DNA of 6,547 bases from JAGVNX01 sp035290965 (lineage in GTDB: Archaea > Iainarchaeota > Iainarchaeia > Iainarchaeales > GCA-2688035), in assembly GCA_035290965.1 (NCBI GenBank), contig DATDTD010000017.1:1-6547 (forward strand), written 5' to 3'. The notes beneath the pieces were generated by a model that did no database searches, had not been told where the DNA came from, and saw only the letters and a program-made list of their open reading frames with translations. Position 1 is the first letter of the stretch; every line of letters begins with the position of its first letter. The position numbers were made by a program, and so were the translations under genes. This document shows positions 1 through 5,856 of the stretch, piece after piece.

Positions 1-8
1 AAAAAAAA
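1..8 (-). terminator. Possible oligo-T terminator downstream of the cysteine desulfurase gene
   Basis: Read on the minus strand, an uninterrupted run of eight T lies about 65 bases past the stop codon of the desulfurase gene, at the window edge. Archaeal transcription often ends at such T tracts without a strong hairpin. The rest of the 72-base left flank is AT-rich and has no gene. It holds only a weak inverted repeat (AAACC at 52-56, GGTTT at 68-72). The tract could instead belong to whatever lies beyond the window. Confidence 0.3.
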
Positions 9-72
9 CAATTATACTAATATGAAATGAAACCATTATTATTACTTAGTGAAACCGTTGTTTAACTGGTTT

Positions 73-1284
73 TCAGGAAAAATTCTTTGCAATGCCCTTA
101 AGCTCTTCAACGAAAAGCTTCGCTTCCTCTTTTGAATTGTAGAGATAAAGAGAAGCGCGCACAGAACCCTTTGGAAAATTCAAAAACTTGTGGATGGGAT
201 ATGCACAGTGCATTCCTGACCTTACAAAAAAGTTTTTGTCGTTGAGCATAAGCGCGATTTCGTGGGGTTCCATTCCCCTGATATTGAAGGAAGCGAGAGC
301 GCTGCGCTTTTGCGAATCGCTCGGCCCGATAAGTTCAAGATTTGGAATTTCCAATAACCCTTCAACAAGAATTTTTGAGAGTTCTTTTTCATGCGCCTCA
401 ATGTTCTCCATCCCGATTTTTGATAAAAAATCAACTGCGGTGCCCAAGCCAATTGCACCAGCATAATTCTGTATTCCGGCTTCAAGGCGCATTGGAACAT
501 CCGCAAGAACATGCCTGTGCAAATCAGTGTCTGTTATTGTGCTTCCGCCCAAAACAAGCGGATTAATCTTTTCAAGCAATTCGCGCCTTGCATAAAGGCA
601 GCCTATTCCTGTAGGGCCTAACATTTTGTGGCCTGAAAAGGCGAGAAAATCAATGCCAAGCTTCTTTACATCGACTGGAAAATGCGGGACTGACTGGGCA
701 GAATCGGCAAGAACAAGCGCCTTGTTATCATGGGCAATCTTTGCTATTTCCTTCAAAGGAGAGACTGTTGCAGTTACGTTCGAAGCATGGATTACTGAAA
801 CAATCTTTGTTTTTCTTGTAATTTTTTTTTCAAAATCTTCAAGGGAAAATTCTCCCTGCTTATTGCAGGAAACAAAATCAAGTTCAATTCCCTTTTCAGA
901 GCGCATGTGCCATGGCAATAATCCGGAGCTGTGCTCAAGGTTTGTTGTCAAAACAGAATCGCCTTTTTCAAGCGGAAAGCCGAGAGCAACAAGGTTAAGT
1001 GCCTCTGTTGTGTTTTTTGTCCAGATTATTTCTTCCGGCTTTGCATTGATGAATTTTGCAATTTTGCGCCTTGCGACTGAAAACTCTTCCTCTGTTTTTT
1101 TTGCAAATTTGTGGACAGACCTTCCCGCGCAGGCAGTGAATTCAGTGTAATATGCATTCATTGCATCAATTACAGGCTTCGGCTTTAAGGAAGTGCAGGC
1201 TGAATCAAGGTAAACAAAGCCTTTTCCCGAAGCCTGCTTCTGCAGAATCGGAAATTCCGAACGGATTTTTTCAGTGTCAAGCAT
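73..1284 (-). CDS. sufS: SufS-type (group II) cysteine desulfurase
   Basis: A 403-residue PLP-dependent class V aminotransferase-fold enzyme, close to the roughly 406 residues of bacterial SufS. It would convert cysteine to alanine plus an enzyme persulfide that feeds cytosolic Fe-S cluster assembly or tRNA thiolation. Visible landmarks are the PLP lysine K220 in SGHKMLGPTGIG, the PLP-stacking H118 in LEHSS, D194 and Q197 in DSAQSVPH, the TTEALNLVA segment near residues 92-100, and R376 in VRASLYLYN. The persulfide cysteine is C360 in RSGMHCAYP, the short-loop group II arrangement. The start is supported by AGGAG six bases upstream (1291-1295). Oddities: residues 51-61 read ACAGRSVHKFA where bacterial SufS has a VHRGIH-type segment, and EAGIQN (268-273) has Ile where the usual EAGT Thr binds PLP phosphate. 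It is probably an archaeal subfamily. No suf/isc scaffold gene is adjacent. The desulfurase assignment is firm; the physiological acceptor is unknown. Confidence 0.93.
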   Translation of the reverse strand: MLDTEKIRSEFPILQKQASGKGFVYLDSACTSLKPKPVIDAMNAYYTEFTACAGRSVHKFAKKTEEEFSVARRKIAKFINAKPEEIIWTKNTTEALNLVALGFPLEKGDSVLTTNLEHSSGLLPWHMRSEKGIELDFVSCNKQGEFSLEDFEKKITRKTKIVSVIHASNVTATVSPLKEIAKIAHDNKALVLADSAQSVPHFPVDVKKLGIDFLAFSGHKMLGPTGIGCLYARRELLEKINPLVLGGSTITDTDLHRHVLADVPMRLEAGIQNYAGAIGLGTAVDFLSKIGMENIEAHEKELSKILVEGLLEIPNLELIGPSDSQKRSALASFNIRGMEPHEIALMLNDKNFFVRSGMHCAYPIHKFLNFPKGSVRASLYLYNSKEEAKLFVEELKGIAKNFS

Positions 1285-1290
1285 ATATGG

Positions 1291-1295
1291 CTCCT
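1291..1295 (-). promoter_or_regulatory. Shine-Dalgarno site of the cysteine desulfurase gene
   Basis: AGGAG on the minus strand, six bases before the ATG at 1284. It is the only clear ribosome binding site before a start codon in this window, so this gene is expected to have a short 5' leader. It fixes the start at 1284. Confidence 0.7.
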
Positions 1296-1331
1296 GAAAT
1301 AAATGCAGAACAAAAAAATAATAAATAGGGC

Positions 1332-1339
1332 GTTTAAAA
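1332..1339 (-). promoter_or_regulatory. Candidate TATA box for the cysteine desulfurase gene
   Basis: Read on the minus strand this is TTTTAAAC, centred about 52 bases before the ATG. Placing transcription start about 25 bases downstream gives a leader of roughly 25 bases that would contain the AGGAG site, which fits. It is the left arm of a perfect inverted repeat with 1347-1354. An alternative element is the minus-strand TATTTATTATT (complement of 1317-1327), but that would leave almost no room before the ribosome binding site. Confidence 0.45.
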
Positions 1340-1346
1340 CAGAGTA

Positions 1347-1354
1347 TTTTAAAC
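1347..1354 (+). promoter_or_regulatory. Candidate TATA box for the secreted beta-helix protein gene
   Basis: TTTTAAAC centred about 27 bases upstream of the ATG at 1377, the spacing expected if transcription starts at or next to the start codon (leaderless mRNA). No Shine-Dalgarno sequence lies before 1377, which agrees. It forms the right arm of the inverted repeat with 1332-1339. Confidence 0.5.
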
Positions 1355-1376
1355 TAAAAAGGCATTTATAATAAAG

Positions 1377-3623
1377 ATGAAAATGCCTTCAAAAGCAGCA
1401 AAAAAAAACGTTAGCCTGCGGTTTCTGATTGTTATTGCTTTCCTTGCTCTTTTTGCAGGAAACGCTTTTGCACAAACATGCGTTGACATGCCGGCACTGC
1501 TTGGATATATTGGAGACTGGAAAACAGGAACAATGGACATGCCAACACTTCTTGGATACATTGGAGATTGGAAAACAGGAACAGGCTGCACAGGACAAAC
1601 ACAAATGAAAACAGCAAGCAGGACAAGCGGGGTAATGCCATTGGGAGTTTTTTTTGATGCTGTTGATGAAACAGGCTGGACAAGCAGCGTTGCACAGCCG
1701 AAAGGATTTACAGCACAGCCTGTTCAGATAACTGGAGTGAAAATCACTACAGTCGGCTATTCGAATTCAGAGGGGCAGGGAACATTGAGTTTTAATGCTG
1801 CAAACAAAACACTTTCATGGAACTCAGGAACAGCCGTGCCTGTTTCTTTGGGAAAAAATTTTGCTTTGCAAAGCGGCAGCAGCCAAGGAAAGCTTTATGT
1901 CTGGGTTGACCCTTCACTATTGCCTGCAACAAACATCAGCGAGCAAATACAGATAGTCAGCGGCGGTCTAAATGCGGATTGGGCTTCTTTCCATTATGAA
2001 TGGGATTTTGGAGACCCCGCCCCTGCAGGAACAAGTTCTACTGATCCGTTATGGTTTTGGGAGAACGGTGCAAAGAAGAGCGACGGTTCCTGGTTTGCAA
2101 AGAACAAGGAGTTCGGCTGGAATGCAGCGCACGTTTATGAAAACGCAGGCACTTATCCTGTGGGGCTGAAAATCGTTGATGACGAAGGCGGAATTCACGA
2201 ATACACGCAAATAATCACTGTTGCAGAACAACCAGCAGCGGGATGGACAACATATTATTTTGCTGCAAGCGGATTAGATTCAAATCCATGCAGTGATTCA
2301 CAGCCCTGCCAAACATGGGACAAGGCAATAATGCTTGCGGGAGCAAATGTAAAGCTTTTGTTTAAGCGCGGAGACGAGTTTAACGCAACGCGGGCCATAG
2401 CTCTTAGGTCTAATGAGCCTTTTTATCTTGGCGCATACGGAACAGGGGAAAAACCCGTAATCCGCCAAGCGGATAATAATTATGTCGTGATTGCCGGGAA
2501 TCTTCCCGAGCTTCGCGTGGTCGATTTGGACGTGCAAAACAGCACGAGCACTGAATTTATGGCGTTCCAATACCTGGGCAACGGCGCGCTGATGCTGAGA
2601 ATTCGGCTCTATCAGACAGGCCAGAACAACGGCTGGAATCAGTTAGCGTTTGTTGTTGATACTGAATTTGAAAATGTTTCGCGCCATTCAATTTATCACG
2701 AGTATGCTTCAGGCAATCTTAAGAGAATGGCTATTTTAGGCTCTGATTTTGTCGGGCCGGGTGATCATGACGGCGAAGCGTTAAACAGATTTTATAGTTC
2801 GAAATTAGTTGTAGAGCACAACAATTATGCGCACCAACCTATTAGCAAGGCTCAGATGAGATTGATTTCGGGCAGGTGGAAAATCGTTTCCTTCAACCAT
2901 TTTTCCGATGCTGATTTTTCTGGAATTATAACCCTAGAAGCCGACCAGGCAAATACAGGTTCTGTGAATCATGCCTGGATTGTTGGAAACGAATTCGATT
3001 TCAGGAACAGCAGCTATGATTCTCCGGGAGCAATCAAAGTAGTTGGAGGAAAAGACATCCTGATTGCAGCCAACAGGAGGATTACTAACCAATCCGGCGG
3101 TTTTGTCAGCCTGCAAAATTTCTATGATAATCTCGTAGAACTTGAAAATGTCCGCGTTTTGGGAAATTCCGCGGCAGGTTCATCAAGTCTCTGGACCAGA
3201 TTCTTTGATGTAAGGCCAGACTATCTGACACGCGACTATGATATTGTGGTTGCCAACAACGCGTTTTTTACCAACAGCAACGATATGCCAAATACCTATT
3301 CTGTTGCTACAGTATATGATGTTTCCACAAACTTCAAATTGTTGAGCAATTACAACATGTTCTTTACTCCGCTCATACTAACACCATTCAAAAACAACGT
3401 AGCCCGTTTAAATCTTACACAATGGCAATTGCTAGGACAAGACAAGCAATCAACAGCGCAAAACCCGTTGTTTGTCGACGCTACAAACGGAGACCTGCGA
3501 TTATCAAGCAGTTCCCCAGCTATTAACGCAGGAACAAACGAATTTTTGGCATGGAACAGGATTGATGCAGACGGAAAACCAAGAGGCTCAACCCCGGACA
3601 TCGGAGCTCTTGAATACCCTTAA
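1377..3623 (+). CDS. Secreted PKD-domain / right-handed parallel beta-helix protein
   Basis: A 748-residue exported protein of unknown specific function. Residues 1-32 form a Sec signal peptide: basic start, hydrophobic core LRFLIVIAFLALFAG, cleavage after AFA. Residues 36-69 are two 17-residue tandem repeats, flanked by C35 and C71. A PKD-like Ig fold lies around 204-283 (YEWDFGD at 207-213, HVYENAGTYPVGLKIVDDEGG at 252-272), with an unusually long insert between the two motifs. From about 290, the YYFAASGLDSNPC...QPCQTW opening and FKRGDEF then AYGTGEKPVI match the start of beta-helix surface proteins and polysaccharide-active enzymes. The rest is Asn/Gly/Val-rich beta-helix. It ends with the typical closing module QNPLFVDA...DLRLSSSSPAINAGT...DIGALEYP (695-748). 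No C-terminal membrane anchor is visible. The mature protein has only four cysteines, in two pairs (35/71, 305/311), suggesting disulfides. Likely roles are glycan binding or cleavage, or adhesion; I could not identify catalytic residues. No SD is seen, and the start fits a leaderless promoter. Confidence 0.85.
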   Translation: MKMPSKAAKKNVSLRFLIVIAFLALFAGNAFAQTCVDMPALLGYIGDWKTGTMDMPTLLGYIGDWKTGTGCTGQTQMKTASRTSGVMPLGVFFDAVDETGWTSSVAQPKGFTAQPVQITGVKITTVGYSNSEGQGTLSFNAANKTLSWNSGTAVPVSLGKNFALQSGSSQGKLYVWVDPSLLPATNISEQIQIVSGGLNADWASFHYEWDFGDPAPAGTSSTDPLWFWENGAKKSDGSWFAKNKEFGWNAAHVYENAGTYPVGLKIVDDEGGIHEYTQIITVAEQPAAGWTTYYFAASGLDSNPCSDSQPCQTWDKAIMLAGANVKLLFKRGDEFNATRAIALRSNEPFYLGAYGTGEKPVIRQADNNYVVIAGNLPELRVVDLDVQNSTSTEFMAFQYLGNGALMLRIRLYQTGQNNGWNQLAFVVDTEFENVSRHSIYHEYASGNLKRMAILGSDFVGPGDHDGEALNRFYSSKLVVEHNNYAHQPISKAQMRLISGRWKIVSFNHFSDADFSGIITLEADQANTGSVNHAWIVGNEFDFRNSSYDSPGAIKVVGGKDILIAANRRITNQSGGFVSLQNFYDNLVELENVRVLGNSAAGSSSLWTRFFDVRPDYLTRDYDIVVANNAFFTNSNDMPNTYSVATVYDVSTNFKLLSNYNMFFTPLILTPFKNNVARLNLTQWQLLGQDKQSTAQNPLFVDATNGDLRLSSSSPAINAGTNEFLAWNRIDADGKPRGSTPDIGALEYP
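1482..1583 (+). repeat. Two 51-bp in-frame tandem repeats coding DMPxLLGYIGDWKTGT
   Basis: The units are 1482-1532 and 1533-1583. They differ at 7 of 51 bases by direct count; four changes are synonymous, and the others cause only V to M and A to T. Each encodes a 17-residue unit with the core LLGYIGDWKTGT. A Cys lies one residue before the pair (C35) and another two residues after it (C71). The pattern of hydrophobics followed by W-K-x-G loosely recalls dockerin-like helix motifs at the ends of archaeal secreted proteins, but it lacks a clear calcium loop, so I make no firm family call. Confidence 0.85.
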
Positions 3624-3630
3624 AGAAAAA

Positions 3631-3655
3631 TTTTTTGCGGGCATTGCGGGTTTTT
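3631..3655 (+). terminator. Probable T-rich terminator after the beta-helix gene
   Basis: Two T tracts (3631-3636 and 3651-3655) lie within 35 bases of the stop codon. They are separated by a GC-richer stretch with a repeated TTGCGGG-like element. This fits oligo-T termination in archaea. It separates the beta-helix gene from the next gene, which has its own TATA element. Confidence 0.4.
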
Positions 3656-3662
3656 CCATACT

Positions 3663-3670
3663 CTTAAATT
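3663..3670 (+). promoter_or_regulatory. Candidate TATA box for the amidotransferase-Dph6 fusion gene
   Basis: CTTAAATT centred about 26 bases before the ATG at 3693, the spacing for a leaderless transcript. It favours 3693 over the in-frame TTG at 3669, because the TTG would lie inside the promoter element. A CTTGC-CCT-GCAAG inverted repeat (3672-3684) sits between this box and the start codon. Confidence 0.5.
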
Positions 3671-3692
3671 GCTTGCCCTGCAAGATTTTTTC

Positions 3693-5813
3693 ATGTGCGG
3701 CATAACAGGCTTTTTCGGCTTTGCGGATTCCTTTGAAAAGGCAAAAAAAGCTATTTTTGAAATAAGGGAAAGGGGAATTGACGGCTTTGGGTTCAGCGAT
3801 GGAAAAAAAATTGTTTTTGAAAAACAGATTGAAAAAATTCCCGCCTTGAAGGGAAAAAACTGCATTGCGCACTGCCTGCACAGCATTGTGGGCTTTGTGC
3901 CCCAGCCTCTGAAAGAAAAAGGGATTCTTGCAGCAAACTGCGAAATTTACAACTGGAAAGAGCTGAACAAAAAATATAATCTAGGCGCAGGGAACGATGC
4001 GGAATTATTGCTGAAGCTTATTGAAAAAAACGGAACTGGAAAAATCGGAAAAACTCTTGAAGAGCTTGACGGGACTTTTGCGTTTGCATACTGGCTCGGA
4101 AACAGGGTTGTAATTGCAAGGGACATTCTCGGAATAAAGCCGCTGAATTATTCGCTTGAAAAGGGATTTTCCTTTGCTTCGGAACAGAAGGCACTGCGCG
4201 CAGCTGGCATTGAAAAAATATCGGATTTGAACCCGAGAAAAATCCTGGTTTTTGATTTGAAAACAAAAAAGGCGCGCTTTATACAGAGAATTTTTTTTGA
4301 AACAAGCGAGAAAAAAATTTCGGAAAAAGAAGCGTTGCACAAATTCCTGGACATTATGCAGAAAAGCATTGAAAAGAGGATTCCCGAAAAAAAACTCGGG
4401 CTGTTGTTTTCGGGCGGAGTCGACTCAACACTGCTCGCGCTCGTGCTGAAAAAGTTAGGCGCGGATTTCAAGTGCTATTTTGCTTTTGCGGAAGGAGAAG
4501 AACTCGGAAAGCCGCGCGATCTGGAGTTTGCTGAAAGAATTGCAGAAAAATTCGGATTTGATTTTGAGGCTGTCCCTATAAGCATGGAAAAAACAGAAAA
4601 GCTTCTGAAAAAAATTGTCCCCTTGATTGAAAGCGCGAATCCCGTAAAGGCTGGAGTTGCACTGCCGATTTTTGCCGCATGCGAAAAGGCGCGCTCTGAA
4701 AAAGTAAAGGTTGTTTTTTCGGGCCTGGGCTCGGATGAAATTTTTGCGGGCTATTCAAGATTTGCGCGCTCAAATGAAATAAACAAAGACTGCAGAAACC
4801 TTCTGCTGCAGGCATATGAAAACGATTTTTACCGCGATGACATTGTTTCAATGAACAACAATATCGAGCTTCGGCTTCCTTTTCTTGACAATGAAATAGT
4901 AAGGTTTTCGCTTGAACTTCCGTGCGAAATGAAAATTTCAGGCGAGAAAAACAAGCTCGTTGTGAGAAAAACCGCAGAGGCTCTTGGCTTGGAAAAAGAA
5001 TTCGCCTTCAGGAAAAAAACAGCGGCACAGTACGGGAGCAATTTCGACAAAGCAATTGAAAAGCTTGCAAAAAAGAACTGCTTTGAAAGAAAAACAAGTT
5101 TTTTGAATTCTCTTGCAAAAAAAACAAATTTGCGCCTGGGAGTCTTGTTCAGCTCGGGAAAAGACAGCTGCCTTGCGCTCTGGCTAATGAAACAGCAGAA
5201 CTATGAAATCTCCTGCCTGATTTCAATTCTCCCTGAAAATCCTGATTCCTTCATGTTCCACAAGCCGAACGAAAAAATCCTGCGCCTGCAGTCAGAGGCA
5301 ATGGGAATTCCGCTCGTGCTTGGAAAAACTCAGGGAGAAAAGGAAAAAGAGCTCCTTGACATGAAAAAAACAATTGCGCTTGCAAAGAAAAAATTTTTTT
5401 TGGACGGCCTTGTTTCGGGCGCGGTTTACAGCAATTACCAGAGGGAGCGAATCCAGAAAATCTGCGAAGAGCTCGGCCTGAAACTTTTCTCTCCTTTGTG
5501 GCACTGGAAACAGGGAGCAGTAATCAAAACTCTCCTGAAGGAAAAATTCGAATTTGTAATCTGCAAAATTGCAGCCCAGGGCCTTGATGAAAAAATCCTT
5601 GGAAAAAAAATTTCCTGCAAAGAGGCGGATTTTTTGCTTTCGCTTGAAAAAAAAGGCTTCAATGCTGCGGGAGAAGGCGGCGAATTTGAAAGCATTGTGC
5701 TTGACGCGCCTTTTTTCAAAAAAAGGATTGTGCTTGCTGAAACAGAAAAAAAAATGCTTAACGAATTCAGGGGCTGTCTGGAAATAAAAAAGGCTTTGCT
5801 TGCGGAAAAATAA
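3693..5813 (+). CDS. dph6: ASNSD1-like glutamine amidotransferase fused to diphthine-ammonia ligase (Dph6)
   Basis: A 706-residue fusion numbered from the ATG at 3693, which places nucleophile C2 at the mature N-terminus (MCGITGFF) as class II glutaminases require. Residues 1-200 are the glutaminase domain: RGIDGFG (27-33), NCEIYN (82-87), NDAE (101-104), RDILGIKPL (143-151). Residues 210-460 are an asparagine-synthetase-type PP-loop domain: SGGVDS (240-245), SGLGSDEIFAGYSR (343-356), RLPFLDN (394-400), KKTAAQYGS (441-449). Residues 480-706 are a full-length Dph6 domain: SSGKDS (487-492), YMYH-like FMFH (520-523), SEAMGIPL, GAVYSNYQRERI (576-587), EGGEFES then LDAPFFKKRIV (661-680). Dph6 makes the amide of diphthamide on the EF2 histidine from diphthine, ATP and ammonia. 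The glutaminase half could supply the ammonia (inference). Oddities: the Gln-carboxylate-binding Arg of AHxRLSIV is replaced (AHCLHSIVG), and the catalytic Glu of SGEGSDE is Leu (SGLGSDE). Both resemble eukaryotic ASNSD1 rather than AsnB, so asparagine synthesis is doubtful. Domain calls are firm; the joint function is not. Confidence 0.9.
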   Translation: MCGITGFFGFADSFEKAKKAIFEIRERGIDGFGFSDGKKIVFEKQIEKIPALKGKNCIAHCLHSIVGFVPQPLKEKGILAANCEIYNWKELNKKYNLGAGNDAELLLKLIEKNGTGKIGKTLEELDGTFAFAYWLGNRVVIARDILGIKPLNYSLEKGFSFASEQKALRAAGIEKISDLNPRKILVFDLKTKKARFIQRIFFETSEKKISEKEALHKFLDIMQKSIEKRIPEKKLGLLFSGGVDSTLLALVLKKLGADFKCYFAFAEGEELGKPRDLEFAERIAEKFGFDFEAVPISMEKTEKLLKKIVPLIESANPVKAGVALPIFAACEKARSEKVKVVFSGLGSDEIFAGYSRFARSNEINKDCRNLLLQAYENDFYRDDIVSMNNNIELRLPFLDNEIVRFSLELPCEMKISGEKNKLVVRKTAEALGLEKEFAFRKKTAAQYGSNFDKAIEKLAKKNCFERKTSFLNSLAKKTNLRLGVLFSSGKDSCLALWLMKQQNYEISCLISILPENPDSFMFHKPNEKILRLQSEAMGIPLVLGKTQGEKEKELLDMKKTIALAKKKFFLDGLVSGAVYSNYQRERIQKICEELGLKLFSPLWHWKQGAVIKTLLKEKFEFVICKIAAQGLDEKILGKKISCKEADFLLSLEKKGFNAAGEGGEFESIVLDAPFFKKRIVLAETEKKMLNEFRGCLEIKKALLAEK

Positions 5814-5819
5814 AAACCC

Positions 5820-5828
5820 TTTTAAATA
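5820..5828 (+). promoter_or_regulatory. Candidate TATA box for the amino-acid permease gene
   Basis: TTTTAAATA lies centred about 33 bases before the ATG at 5857, so transcription would start within about ten bases of the start codon. No Shine-Dalgarno sequence is present. The element begins only seven bases after the stop codon of the upstream gene, which suggests a separate promoter rather than pure readthrough. Confidence 0.5.
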
Positions 5829-5834
5829 ACAAAA

Positions 5835-5843
5835 CTCTTTTCT
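5835..5843 (+). terminator. Possible short pyrimidine-tract terminator after the fusion gene
   Basis: CTCTTTTCT in the 43-base gap is the only T-rich tract after the fusion gene's stop codon at 5811-5813. It overlaps the initiation region of the permease promoter, so some readthrough into the permease is likely. Confidence 0.25.
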
Positions 5844-5856
5844 TAACTGGATTGCA

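Noticed and set aside
29..56. Repeated GAAACC (29-34, 51-56), considered as CRISPR-like repeats
   Set aside because: Two six-base copies 22 bases apart in AT-rich sequence are far too short and too few for a CRISPR array.
626..1150. Plus-strand open frame of 174 codons
   Set aside because: It lies entirely antisense to conserved desulfurase motifs (the PLP lysine and His regions) and has no family features.
1377..1485. Lipoprotein signal in the beta-helix protein (Cys soon after the hydrophobic core)
   Set aside because: The sequence before C35 is AFAQT, not a lipobox. A signal peptidase I site after AFA fits better and leaves Cys at mature position 3.
3669..3692. In-frame TTG start that would add eight residues before MCGITGFF
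   Set aside because: Class II glutaminases need Cys directly after the initiator Met, and the TTG overlaps the TATA element. The ATG at 3693 is the start.
3693..5813. Hidden frameshift because of many A7-A9 and T8 homopolymers in the fusion gene
   Set aside because: All expected motifs of the three domains appear in order in one frame, with no gap or jump in the alignment to the families as I know them.
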